Shown piece by piece: positions 55,023-64,000 of a stretch of 64,000 nucleotides of DNA; within the stretch, counting starts at the first letter, position 1; every line of letters starts with the position of its first letter. Under the pieces are notes generated by a model. That model saw nothing but the letters and a program-made list of their open reading frames with translations, was not told the origin of the DNA and ran no database searches. The stretch is from Pseudopithomyces maydicus (lineage: Eukaryota > Ascomycota > Dothideomycetes > Pleosporales > Didymosphaeriaceae). The DNA lies in assembly GCA_026873275.1 (NCBI GenBank), contig JANTUC010000005.1:1240001-1304000 (forward strand), given 5' to 3'. Position numbers and translations under genes: made by a program.

Positions 55023-55354
55023 GCTCTCAGAAAAGGATGACTGGTGTTGCAGACACAACTGCTGATACACCGATACAGTCGACGCTTCGTTCAGTGGCGC
55101 ATCTAACAAGAGACATGGTCAGTCTCTCCCCACACCTATCTACATAGGAAAAATCAATGACAAGTTTCACATTTGAACATCTTGTCCCATTAAATCGTGT
55201 TTGATGAATTTGATTGTGCCGAAATACATAAATTTGTATGAAAAAATGTGAAGATGTCGAGTTTGTATGCTACTCTGTTCAAAGCCAGAGGTCATAGTAG
55301 TCAAGTTCGTCGGTATCGAGGTTAATGCCATATTCTTTGGCTACACTTTTGAAG
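55023..55354. other. Intergenic, no gene seen
   Basis: AT-rich spacer, no supported gene or RNA. Confidence 0.5.
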
Positions 55355-55633
55355 TTATGCCCTCTGAAAAAAACTGGTGGACTTTAGATCAACACAGCTG
55401 CTACATTCGGATGCTATCCTCGCATCGAGCATGTCAACGTATTGTTGACAATAAAAATATTCTGTTGACCATGTGCGGATAGTGTTTTTCAAGGCTGTAA
55501 TCTCTTTCAATAAGTAAACGATTTCCATGATGACTTCTGACTGTGAAGAAGTCATCCCAAAACTCACCTGGTAGGACTTTTTAAATTGCCGAGCGATGAA
55601 ATTAGTAGCACTTACTACCCATTCATCAGCCAT
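55355..55633 (-). CDS. Small two-exon hypothetical protein
   Basis: The frame MADEWVVSATNFIARQFKKS starts with ATG at 55633. A GTGAGT donor lies after KKSYQ and a TTCTTCACAG acceptor about 40-50 bases on, giving QSEVIMEIVYLLKEITALKN. The end is around residue 80 with CSSCVDL. The unspliced frame is also open, so splicing is not proven. The helical, hydrophobic-plus-charged pattern may be a small intracellular protein. No family recognised; the gene could be a fragment. Confidence 0.35.
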   Translation of the reverse strand: MADEWVVSATNFIARQFKKSYQVSFGMTSSQSEVIMEIVYLLKEITALKNTIRTWSTEYFYCQQYVDMLDARIASECSSCVDLKSTSFFQRA

Positions 55634-55672
55634 CTACTAATTAAACCTCATTTCAAATACTTCTAACTATCC

Positions 55673-57093
55673 CTAATCTATTTCGAACCTTGCTCCATTG
55701 TTGTTCACCCGATCATACGGCAAGGGAGCCGCATCGATCACTCGGAATCCACCCTCAGGATTATAACTCCAATCTTCATCAGAATCGTCATCCGAATCCA
55801 ACGGCTCACTCGGCCTAGCCTGCTCATCCGTAAGCTCGACAATCTGCCCAGACTTGAGCTTCGTGACGTTAATCAGATTCTTAGCAAAGACCTGACAATT
55901 CCACGTCAAGACATTGTAAGGCTTTTCTGCCATGAACACCTCTTCTCCTATGGAAAGTTAGACATACATCATTTTTTTAAGAAAAAACGCTTCACATACC
56001 CTTCTGAATGAAATGTTCAGGGTCCGCAAATTCGACACCGGCACCACCGACCAGCTTGTACTTGGCGTTGATCTTCCCGCATTCAACCCTCCGATATGGT
56101 CCAGTTTGACAAACACCACCAAATGCCGAACCACAGAAGAACTTGGCATTCTCATGCCTGACTGCCTTTCCATTTCCATCGCTTGGCTTTCCAAGCTGCT
56201 GAATCGTCGCCTCCATGCCGAGCTGGTTGCCAACTTTCATGACCTTCCCCACCATGACAGAGTGGTGCTTTGCGCCCACGGTGGGACCTTGTTTCATCAG
56301 AAAAAGGTACATCTGGTTGACCTTGAGCTTCTGTCTCTTCTTCCTGGCAGCTTTCTCGGCAATCTTGTAGTTCTCGATCATGATCCTGTCGTTTTCGGAT
56401 GGCGGGCGGCAGGGGTCGGGCTCGATGCGGGCCTGCAGCTTGGAGTTGCCTTTTCCACCTGCCTTGGACTTGGGACTCCATTTGCATGCTGCGGCGGAAG
56501 TTCCGGAAGGGACGGCGCTGCTGGTCTTCGTGGGGGCTTTGCATTTTCCGGCTTTCTGCATTGCAGCCGTGCACTTGGTAGCAGCCGTACACTTACCGGC
56601 CTTTTTCATGGCGGCGGTGCACTTCTTTGTAGCGGTGCCTTTGCACTTGCCAGCCTTCTTCATAGCAGCAGTGCACTTTTTGGTCTTTGTGCCACATTTT
56701 CCAGCTTTCTTCATCGCCGCGGTACATTTCTTGCTGGTCTTCTTGGTAGGCTTCTTAGTAGGCTTCTTCGTTGTCTTCTTCTTCGCTTTGGTCTTCTTCT
56801 TGGTAGGCCTCTTTTTCGCGGGTCGCTTCTTCGCAGGCCTCTTCCTGGTGGTTCGGGAACCACCTCGACTTTTACGGGCCTCAAGGTGCTGCAGACCGAT
56901 GCCTTCCATACCCTCAAAGGTTGCAACAGCTCTGCTGTCGATTTGCATTACATCGCGACTGCTTTGAGGAGATCAGGTGGAAACTCATGATAAAGAAGTG
57001 AGGAACTGACCGGGTCTGCCACGGAAAGGTGAATGCATCGCCTAGGGCGAACAATATGCCCACCAAGAGGAGGGCAAATAATCCGGTCTTCAT
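55673..57093 (-). CDS. Secreted Lys-rich CTAAMKKAGKC-repeat protein with His/Cys domain
   Basis: Starts at ATG 57093: MKTGLFALLLVGILFALGDA is a signal peptide, followed by FTFPWQTRR, a dibasic Kex2-type site. After an intron (GTCAGT...GCAG, about 56956-57009) comes a highly basic region (KKRPAKKRPTKKK, TKKPTKKPTKK). Then four copies of CTAAM(K/Q)KAGKC, each with two Cys, sit at roughly residues 110-170. The C-terminal part has CRPPSENDRIMIENYKIA, KHHSVMVGKVMKVGNQLGME and FFCGSAFGGVCQTGPYRRVE. After an intron (GTATGT...ATAG, about 55949-56002) follows EKPYNVLTWNCQVFAKNLIN and an acidic tail (SDDDSDEDW). The HHS and WNCQ pair recalls permuted-papain (LRAT/PPPDE/NlpC-like) domains, but this is inference. 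Total about 430 residues. The last exon ends at 55673. Confidence 0.7.
56560..56760 (-). repeat. Coding tandem repeat (CTAAMKKAGKC)
   Basis: Four imperfect units of about 45-50 nt in the secreted repeat protein; the spacing between Cys pairs is constant and linkers vary (GTKTKK, KGTATKK, TAATK). Confidence 0.8.
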
Positions 57094-58114
57094 AGTTGGA
57101 ATTCAATAGCTTCAATGCTTCATCTGATGAGATGTAGAGAACAAAACCGGAAAGATCGGAAAGCGTTTTTCAAGTACGATCTAAGGGAATAGTTATAAAA
57201 CGAATGGATGCCAAAACAGATGACAATAAAAAAATGAATGAGTGCCCTAAAAAGGTATTGGAGACTTGGCTCTAGGGCACAAAGAAGCAGATAAGGCTGC
57301 TCTCTTGTACAGATGAATCGGTACCCATGGTTTTACAAGGCTGGGTTGGTACACGGAAAAGGAACAATAAACTCGTCACACCTTTGCGAAGGCAATGTCC
57401 GTCATTTGATGATATTAACATACGTAGAAGGCAAACGCATGGGGGGCCTTTAGGTCTATGCTGAACAGGGCCTGGTAGGCAAGCAGTCATTGGTGGGAGG
57501 CTGCGATGACAGGTTCCTGCGGATTCAGGGTTCTGCATGATATTCTTGACAGGGCTATTTACGTTGTCCAAGCATGTATCTCTACGCTTGGGCAGTTTTT
57601 CGTGAGAATTTGTTTCATCGGGCACGCGCACGCATGAGTTCAGTTTTATTATGAGTTGCTGAAAAGTAACCTTCATATGTACAACTACATACGTACAGAC
57701 AGCGGTATCGAAGACAGCTCCCCCATGCCATCCTGTTGTTTCATCGGACATTTGCCCTCCCCTTGCAGCGATCGTGTCCTGACAATAATGGGGCTTCAAG
57801 CCCCCTATCCCCAACCGGCCTAGTGTGCGCCGCCTCACGGGTAGATCAGTGACCAATCGTCCCTGCATCCATCCACACCTGACTCGAGTCCCGCCCCCAA
57901 GTCCATTGCGCAACGCACGTAACATTCGGACATTGCGAGATTTACGAGCTGCACACCATCACACTATCCAGATATCTGGGCCCCGATAGCGACGACCCTT
58001 GGAACCCGATAGCTTGCGTCACCGAGCCAGTCTACAGTCGGAGGGCCGATACTAAGCAGTATCTTTGATACTATACATAGCACCTCAGCCCATCTCGCTG
58101 CCCTCACTCCAGCA
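57094..58114. other. Intergenic, no supported gene
   Basis: About 1 kb. The 217-codon minus frame at 57272-57925 is basic and Cys-rich but has no domain or splice logic. It is probably chance. Holds the promoters of the flanking genes. Confidence 0.5.
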
Positions 58115-59043
58115 ATGGATCGTCTAGCTGCCCGCCTCGGGTTCAGCCGGTCTCCCAAGCCACCGACCTTCAAGCAATGGTCCGACACAGCGACGACTGG
58201 TAGGCCAACAGTCCCGACCTTAACTCAACGCCACAAATTAAGACCACCTATCTAGATGACGTTCGCGACCTTTTCACCATACTTATCAAATCTGGCTCCA
58301 CAGACGGCCAATCAGCAGCCTTCTCACCCTCTCGCCTCGCCTCTTTGGAGCACTTTCTCGGCGCCCTACCCACCAATGCCTCTCACGAGATAGACGTCAA
58401 AGATGTGCACGCCCAGCTGGTAAAAAGCCACCCCATGTTCAAATCACAGGTAGAGGCCGCCTTTGGAGCTATCGTCCTCTTGCTAAACGCCCACGCGTGC
58501 TTCCCATTTGCTGAAGTAACACCGCTGACAAAAGACGCGCTCATCCGCTCCATCGCACTCCTCACGCAGAGCTCTGACCTCATGTTTTCTCAGTCTGCAG
58601 ATGTGGGGCAGCAGCCTGCGATACGGAAGCGGTCGATTGCGGCGAGGATGGATTTTGTTTTTTCGGCGCTGGCGCGGCCGGATAGGCGGTTTGGGATGCC
58701 GACGAAGGATGATGTTTTGGACGTGCTGTGCCGGGTTCGGTATCCAGCGCCTTCCAATCCTAGCTTTGTTCAGCGGAGGCCAATTGCTGAGTTGGACGAT
58801 ATGGCTGGACGACTTCTTCCGTCGCCGTTGCCTGATAAGGATGACTGGAGGGTGTCGTTGATGCACCTGAGGCCTTTGGCAGATTTGTGCAATGCGATGA
58901 GGAATGACGGTGGCACTGAAGCGGATAAGCTGTTGGTAGGTAAGGAGAGTTTGGGCTTGGGGAGAGAAGAATTTAAGCAATGGGCGAAAACTGTGAGGAT
59001 TCTAGAACATGACTTATGCATACGTCTGCTGACTTTCAACTAG
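58115..59043 (+). CDS. Conserved-looking protein of unknown function
   Basis: Two exons: MDRLAARLGFSRSPKPPTFK from the ATG at 58115, with a 55-nt intron (GTAGGC...CTAG, 58201-58254) leading to DDVRDLFTILIKSGSTDGQS. The protein continues LEHFLGALPTNASHEIDVKD, FKSQVEAAFGAIVLLLNAHA, KDALIRSIALLTQSSDLMFS and ARMDFVFSALARPDRRFG; it ends at a TAG 59041-59043. About 290 residues, mostly helical, intracellular. I could not name a domain; an EF-hand/TLDc-type N-terminal region is possible but unproven. It runs convergent to the PKS gene. Confidence 0.65.
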
Positions 59044-59349
59044 ATCACCCTGCCGGGATGTTTGGACAAGTTATTTTCTGTATGTTATCAGGCAGTGTAG
59101 CATTTGAACATGGACACAATAAAGCAAAACGCAAGGAGTATCTACAAAAGAATGATTATTTATGTCCAAATGCATGGAATTTGCACCAAATGAGTGATGG
59201 CCACAATATGTACGTACGGGTTTAGATACAGAAAAAATCACGGGACACAAGCCCACCATACTAGTTACCTGAAAATTATAGCGACAGTTTGATATGCACA
59301 ATGGAGTAAAGGAAATAACGTATGTAAGACCAAGGAAATTGAACGCTCC
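59044..59349. terminator. Convergent 3' regions with AT-rich tails
   Basis: About 306 bases between the convergent stops of the unknown-function gene and the PKS. It contains AT-rich stretches typical of 3' ends. No gene. Confidence 0.4.
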
Positions 59350-62300
59350 TTAAGCGTCCTTCTCCATCTGTTTGTTGAACCAGATGATCAAATGTCCCAC
59401 AGTGGGCTCCTTCCACATGAGCGTTGGCGGCACCTTCACCCCCAACACGCTCTGCAATTTCTGTCTCAGTGCAACGGTGATGACGCTGTCGACTCCGAGA
59501 TCCGCAATCGCAGCTCTCACGTCGATGTCTTCGATGTCCATATGAAGCACTGCGCCGATACATTCGCGAATCTTGGTGCTGAGCCAAGTTTTGAGCTCAG
59601 GGCCGGAAGTTGGACGCACTGCGTTACTCTCGGAGGCCTTCGTGGGATCAGTGGAAACGGCCGTACGAGCTCGTCTTTGCGCAATGTCCGAAACGAGTGG
59701 GAAAGGTATCGGTTCGTCAGCATCTAAGATTCTGGCGCGCGTGACGACGGCATGATCAGTGTTGAGCGCATTCAAGTACTCCCATGCTTGGAATCCCTCG
59801 TCGCGCGTAATGTCCGATATCCCTTTGCTGTTCAACTCGACTGTCAAGAACTCCGAATCTGCAGCTAAGCCCATGTTTCGCCATGCTGTCCATTGAATGG
59901 CAATGGTGTTGTCGTTCTGCCGCCTGCGGCAGGTGGCTAGTGCATCAAGGAAAGCGTTCGCAGCGCCATAAGGAGCTTGACCTGATGTCCCAACAAGCTG
60001 ACCAATGGACGAAAAAAGCACAAAGAAGTCCAGCGAGGCGGGCGGGAAAAGTCTGTGGAGGTTCAACGCGCCAGCGACCTTTGGAGCGAACACACGAGAG
60101 ATTGAAGCAGCAGTCACGTCTTTGATGAGACCGTCTTCGTTGACACCGGCCGCATGAATGACTCCGAGAACAGGCGGGAGGCTCAAACGGTCGAGTGCTG
60201 AGCTTAGTTGTGTGTCCGCATCAGATGAACTGATATCTAGCGAGACGGCATAGATGCTGGCACCCTGGGTTTCCAACAGAATTACTTTGTCAACGACTGC
60301 CTTCATCTTGCCTTGGGCCTTAGACCACTCGCGTCTGGGCGGAAGGATGTTCCGCGAAACAACCACAATGCGACGGGCGCCCTTTCGGACCAGGAAGTCC
60401 AAAACCTCGAGACCAATATCACCAAAGCCTCCGGTGACAAGATAGGTACCGTGGATCTTCGGTAGTATGGTAGTCGATCCAGCTTCGTGTCGATGATGCT
60501 TGCTGAACGGCCTCAGTCGAGCAATACGAGGCAAACCGTCTTCGATGCGCACCACATCTTGTTCTCGAACATACTTGACAGCCAGAGCAGGAAAGCTTGA
60601 TGACTCGTTGTCAATGAGACCGCCCCAAATCTCTGGATGTTCCTGCGCAGCAATGCGGGAAAGGCCGTACAGTGGACTCTGCGCGAGCGCGGTCGGTGAT
60701 GCTGCCTTGTAGACGCTGTCCGTGATAATGAAGAGTTTCGCAGTCGTGGTAAGAGCAGAAATGTACTGCAAAATGCGTGTGGCTTCCCACACAAACCTTT
60801 GCGCCTTGTCCGGGACATCGCCCCACGATTCATTTCGGCCAGGTACGTAAATGATAGCTGAATTGTTGTGGCCTAATAGACCTGACACTGCCGGATCTTC
60901 AATGTCGTCGACAGAAGATATGTGAAGTAACTCTTTGGCAATAGTCTGAATGCCATTTGTGTAGGCACGAGACAATTCTCCGTCTTCGCATACCAGCAGC
61001 ACATGTTCGAGTGCCAGTGGTGTTTCTGCAAATGAAGGCGGAACCCATGCTAGTTGGTGGACCAATGCATGCACGCCGGTTGTGCGATCAGAAGCAGCTT
61101 CGATGTCTGAGAATCTCATGGATACCAGCTTGGAGAGCAATTGCCCGCTCTCACTCAACACACTGATGTCCGCAGCCAAGCCCAGTGAGTCGTTCGCTTC
61201 CTCAACATAGAGGTAGCAGACCTTCGGCGGCGCTTCTTTCGATACGAACAGGACCTGGTCGATGCCGGACACAATGCGCATCTTCGGATCATTGAAAAAA
61301 ACGGATGAGCCAATGGATGTCGCAGCATCCAGTATTGGAGCCCAAGAGTGCACGTCCCAAGTGATTGTGTTACGCTCGGGATCCATATCAACTTGCACCA
61401 GCATCTCTTTCTCATTTCCATAGTGCGACAGCACTGACCAAGGATATGCAATTCCCGAAACACCAATTTTCTGGAGGTATTCGAATGCAAAAGTGTTTGA
61501 CAATTTGGTGTTGATTCGCTTTCCAATAAGCTTGATATCGTAAGTTTGTTCATAGACAGCCGTGTCTTCTTTGCTCCACTTGCAGGAGACATGGTCTGTC
61601 CATGGATGTTGAGAATCATCTTCAGTACCCTTTGCTGACTTCAACCGTGAAGATAGCTGCAGAGAGTCACCTTGCGCGACGACTTGAACCTCGCGTTGAT
61701 CTGCAGTCATGGGAGTTGGGATGCGCAGTTGCAAATTCCTCAAAACTGTTGCATTTGTAGCATGATGAAAGGTGTTGCAGTATACAGCGGCAGGAATGAT
61801 CTCTGTCCCGTCAAGCGGATGCGTCAGTGGATAAGGTTTTGTCTTCTCGTCTAGGCTCGTGGTGAAGATTCGAGTTCCCGAACCCGCAACATCAGTGCAT
61901 TGCCCGAGAAGCGTATGTTTTTTGACATCATGTTGTTGGGTAGCACGCGTGTTACCGGTTTCAACCTCTTTCCAGTATGGCTTCTGTACCCAGGGTGTAC
62001 CCGGTACACTGGTGGCCCAACTCGAAGTGCCAAGCTGCGTCTCGAAATCAACAGGGGCACCAGCAGCGTGTAGCTGAGCCACTGCTTGCAGCACGCTCCT
62101 TTCAGATGGAGTGTCTCGCTTCATCACGCTGAAAACCGCAGACTCATCAATCTCATGAGAAGCCAATGTTTCGGAGATTGAGTGCGCGACAATAGGATGC
62201 GAAGAGACTTCCAGGAATAATCGGTGTCCATCCTCAATCGCCGCATTGATAGCCTGATCAAGGCGGACTGGCATGACCATGTTGCTGATCCAGTATTCGG

Positions 62301-64000
62301 TATCACGGTCGGTTTCGGTTCGCGGGTCCGCATGTGAAGTCGAGTAGATCGGAATGGTTGCCGGACGAGGTGTGATCGCACCAACCAGAGCATCGTTCAG
62401 TGGCGCTACCAATTTCTCAAGCATGGGAGAGTGGAATGCGATATCTGTCTTGACGCGAAAGGTCTTGACACCTCTCTTTGCCAATTGTCGAAGGTACTGC
62501 TCAAGTGATGCCATCTCTCCACTAACGACGCACGATGATGGGGACGATGCGATGGCCGCCACGATATCAGTCCTACCCTTCAGTGCCGCTTTGACTTGGG
62601 AAAATGAGAGGTTGACTAGGGCCATCCCACCATGACCTTCGCACTGCGTGTACAAACATGCCCTGCGGGACACCAAGAGCGCGCCTTCGCTAGGGGTGAG
62701 ACACCCAGCAACGACTGCTGCAGCAATCTCGCCTGTTGAATGGCCCATGACAGCCTGAGGCTTGACTCCTTTGCTTCGGAGGACTTCTGCAAGACCGATT
62801 TGCATCAGGTAGGTAAGCACTTGAACAGTACTAGCACTACCCAAGCAACCTTCTCGAAGCACGTGTATTGGGGAGAATCCTGCCTCACTCTCAACGAGAT
62901 TGTTCAGAGTAGCCATCGTACGATAAAAGGTAGGGTTTTTGAGAAGTTCTTTCCCCATATTGGTCCATTGCGCACCATGGCCAGAGAAGACCCAAACCAC
63001 ATTCCTCTCGGTGAGTGACCCAAGTACACGGCTGCTATTAATCCACTGGCTTGAACCTCCGGCGGCAAAGAGTTGCAAAGCTTCGATAGCTTCGAGATGG
63101 CTCTCAACGACAAAAACTGCGCGATAATCCTGGGCTGCGCGACGTTGAGCAAGGGTGTTGGCGACGGCTCTTAGATTCACTTCCCGTCCTTCGCCCACCA
63201 GCCAGTTCGCGAGTTGAACAGCTTGGATGGGAAGCCTTTTCTCTTGGAATGAAGAAAGCACCAGTATGACTGGTTCTGTGGCCATGTCTTCCAGGCGCTT
63301 CTTTGCCATGTCTTGGACGTAACGATGCGAAGCTGGTCCTTGCTCAATAATAGCGTGAGCTACAGACCCACCATATCCATATGAACACACTGCGGCTCTA
63401 CGAATTTCCGAGTCTGCGGGCCATTTGGATGGTTCTTGAACGACGGACAGACCCGAATTCTCCCAGTCGATACGGGTGTTGAGCTTCTTCAAAAGCGTCT
63501 GAGGAGCCAGCTCGCCTTTGTTGACTGCCAGAACAGCTTTCACGAAGCCAATTGCGCCGGCAGCTGCCTCCAAGTGGCCTATGTTTGGTTTTATAGACCC
63601 GATGGCACACAGATTGTTGCTGCTCCTACCCTCGCCGTAGACACGCGAGATGGCACCGATTTCGGTTGGATCACCAAGCGATGTTGAAGTGGCGTGGGCC
63701 TCCACATAACCAATGGACAGCGGATCAAGACCCCCTGCTCGCATGAGGGCTTTCTCTGCTACCATTTCCTGAGCCCTAGCATTTGGTGCCATGATGCCGT
63801 TTGTCTTTCCATCTTGTGCCGTAGCTGTTCCTTTCAGCACAGCCATGATGTTGTCGTTGTCGGCAATGGCGCTTGAAAGCTTCTTGAGGACTACTATGGC
63901 ACCACCCTCGCCTCTGGCGTAGCCGTGGGCATCATCATCGAAAGACATGCAAAGTCCATCAGAGGCTAAAGCACCTGCCTTGTCGAGCATGTGTGTGAGA
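59350..64000 (-). CDS. Partially reducing type I polyketide synthase (6-MSAS/mellein type), 3' part
   Basis: Iterative PKS making a small aromatic or isocoumarin-type polyketide from acetyl- and malonyl-CoA. The frame is open through the right edge, so roughly the first 200-250 residues (KS start and active Cys) are missing; 1,546+ residues are visible. KS C-part: IGYVEAHATSTSLGDPTEIG and SIKPNIGHLEAAAGAIGFVK (two catalytic His). AT at about 335-640: VFSGHGAQWTNMGKELL and VMGHSTGEIAAAVVAG (Ser). DH/TH at about 720: HPLDGTEIIPAAVYCNTFHH. KR at about 1180-1370: YLVTGGFGDIGLEVLDFLV and FFVLFSSIGQLVGTSGQAPYG. ACP: AIADLGVDSVITVALRQKL (Ser). No ER, methyltransferase or thioesterase domain. This domain order KS-AT-DH/TH-KR-ACP and the HATST motif match the MSAS class. 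Ends QMEKDA, TAA 59350-59352. No intron seen. Confidence 0.93.
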   Translation of the reverse strand, partial: LTHMLDKAGALASDGLCMSFDDDAHGYARGEGGAIVVLKKLSSAIADNDNIMAVLKGTATAQDGKTNGIMAPNARAQEMVAEKALMRAGGLDPLSIGYVEAHATSTSLGDPTEIGAISRVYGEGRSSNNLCAIGSIKPNIGHLEAAAGAIGFVKAVLAVNKGELAPQTLLKKLNTRIDWENSGLSVVQEPSKWPADSEIRRAAVCSYGYGGSVAHAIIEQGPASHRYVQDMAKKRLEDMATEPVILVLSSFQEKRLPIQAVQLANWLVGEGREVNLRAVANTLAQRRAAQDYRAVFVVESHLEAIEALQLFAAGGSSQWINSSRVLGSLTERNVVWVFSGHGAQWTNMGKELLKNPTFYRTMATLNNLVESEAGFSPIHVLREGCLGSASTVQVLTYLMQIGLAEVLRSKGVKPQAVMGHSTGEIAAAVVAGCLTPSEGALLVSRRACLYTQCEGHGGMALVNLSFSQVKAALKGRTDIVAAIASSPSSCVVSGEMASLEQYLRQLAKRGVKTFRVKTDIAFHSPMLEKLVAPLNDALVGAITPRPATIPIYSTSHADPRTETDRDTEYWISNMVMPVRLDQAINAAIEDGHRLFLEVSSHPIVAHSISETLASHEIDESAVFSVMKRDTPSERSVLQAVAQLHAAGAPVDFETQLGTSSWATSVPGTPWVQKPYWKEVETGNTRATQQHDVKKHTLLGQCTDVAGSGTRIFTTSLDEKTKPYPLTHPLDGTEIIPAAVYCNTFHHATNATVLRNLQLRIPTPMTADQREVQVVAQGDSLQLSSRLKSAKGTEDDSQHPWTDHVSCKWSKEDTAVYEQTYDIKLIGKRINTKLSNTFAFEYLQKIGVSGIAYPWSVLSHYGNEKEMLVQVDMDPERNTITWDVHSWAPILDAATSIGSSVFFNDPKMRIVSGIDQVLFVSKEAPPKVCYLYVEEANDSLGLAADISVLSESGQLLSKLVSMRFSDIEAASDRTTGVHALVHQLAWVPPSFAETPLALEHVLLVCEDGELSRAYTNGIQTIAKELLHISSVDDIEDPAVSGLLGHNNSAIIYVPGRNESWGDVPDKAQRFVWEATRILQYISALTTTAKLFIITDSVYKAASPTALAQSPLYGLSRIAAQEHPEIWGGLIDNESSSFPALAVKYVREQDVVRIEDGLPRIARLRPFSKHHRHEAGSTTILPKIHGTYLVTGGFGDIGLEVLDFLVRKGARRIVVVSRNILPPRREWSKAQGKMKAVVDKVILLETQGASIYAVSLDISSSDADTQLSSALDRLSLPPVLGVIHAAGVNEDGLIKDVTAASISRVFAPKVAGALNLHRLFPPASLDFFVLFSSIGQLVGTSGQAPYGAANAFLDALATCRRRQNDNTIAIQWTAWRNMGLAADSEFLTVELNSKGISDITRDEGFQAWEYLNALNTDHAVVTRARILDADEPIPFPLVSDIAQRRARTAVSTDPTKASESNAVRPTSGPELKTWLSTKIRECIGAVLHMDIEDIDVRAAIADLGVDSVITVALRQKLQSVLGVKVPPTLMWKEPTVGHLIIWFNKQMEKDA

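Noticed and set aside
56013..56990. 325-codon plus-strand ORF opposite the secreted repeat protein
   Set aside because: Leu-rich reverse of the Lys-rich repeat; the minus frame has a signal peptide, introns and Cys periodicity, so it is the real one.
57272..57925. 217-codon minus frame
   Set aside because: No domain, no signal, no splice logic; mixed composition typical of chance.
1..64000. CRISPR arrays, bacterial operons, phage or plasmid modules
   Set aside because: None seen; introns and gene content are fungal nuclear.

Overview
The window is nuclear DNA of a filamentous ascomycete fungus. Most genes carry short GT-AG introns of about 45-80 nt. The products are typical of Pezizomycotina: a HET-domain protein, an HSPA12-like Hsp70, chitin-binding effector-like and CBM35-GH26 proteins, and a partially reducing polyketide synthase. 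That PKS type and the gene mix fit a Dothideomycete, but this is inference. No prokaryotic features, tRNA genes or CRISPR arrays were seen.

Layout. 1-10.3 kb is an accessory-looking region: a membrane protein cut by the left edge, three small single-span membrane proteins (one with FNVGSR-type repeats), an intron-rich Hsp70-like ATPase and a coiled-coil protein with an Ser/Arg-rich tail. 10.7-38.9 kb is mainly conserved housekeeping DNA: BMT5-like rRNA methyltransferase, succinyl-CoA ligase alpha, ELP3, V-ATPase subunit f, SEC72, the GID/CTLH subunit FYV10, the ABCF ATPase ARB1, an HPP-family membrane protein, RAD16, PHO88, a D-2-hydroxyacid dehydrogenase, a small methyltransferase, a BTB protein with an Asn/Asp/Gln/Thr-rich tail and an alpha/beta hydrolase. 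39.2-40.9 kb is a secreted CBM35-GH26 mannanase. 41.1-43.4 kb is AT-rich gene-free DNA that looks like a decayed repeat. 45.3-57.1 kb is a second accessory region: a secreted three-CBM18 protein on a Ser/Thr stalk, a DUF4185 protein, an MBL hydrolase, a cyanamide-hydratase-like HD protein with a hydrophobic leader, a HET protein, two orphans and an unusual secreted protein with CTAAMKKAGKC repeats and a possible His/Cys domain. 58.1-64 kb holds an unrecognised protein and most of a 6-MSAS/mellein-type PKS (KS-AT-DH/TH-KR-ACP) whose N-terminus lies beyond the right edge.

How the genes work together. The core genes serve separate processes (translation, TCA cycle, protein targeting, DNA repair). 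The accessory genes suggest interaction with other organisms: chitin binding, mannan degradation, secreted basic repeat protein, polyketide, allorecognition-type HET and nitrile/cyanamide chemistry.

Caution. At least six otherwise conserved genes have reading frames that become normal if one base is added to a C/G (once A) homopolymer of 4-5 nt. I read this as systematic homopolymer under-calling in the assembly rather than real gene decay; it affects the start, end or middle of several models below.
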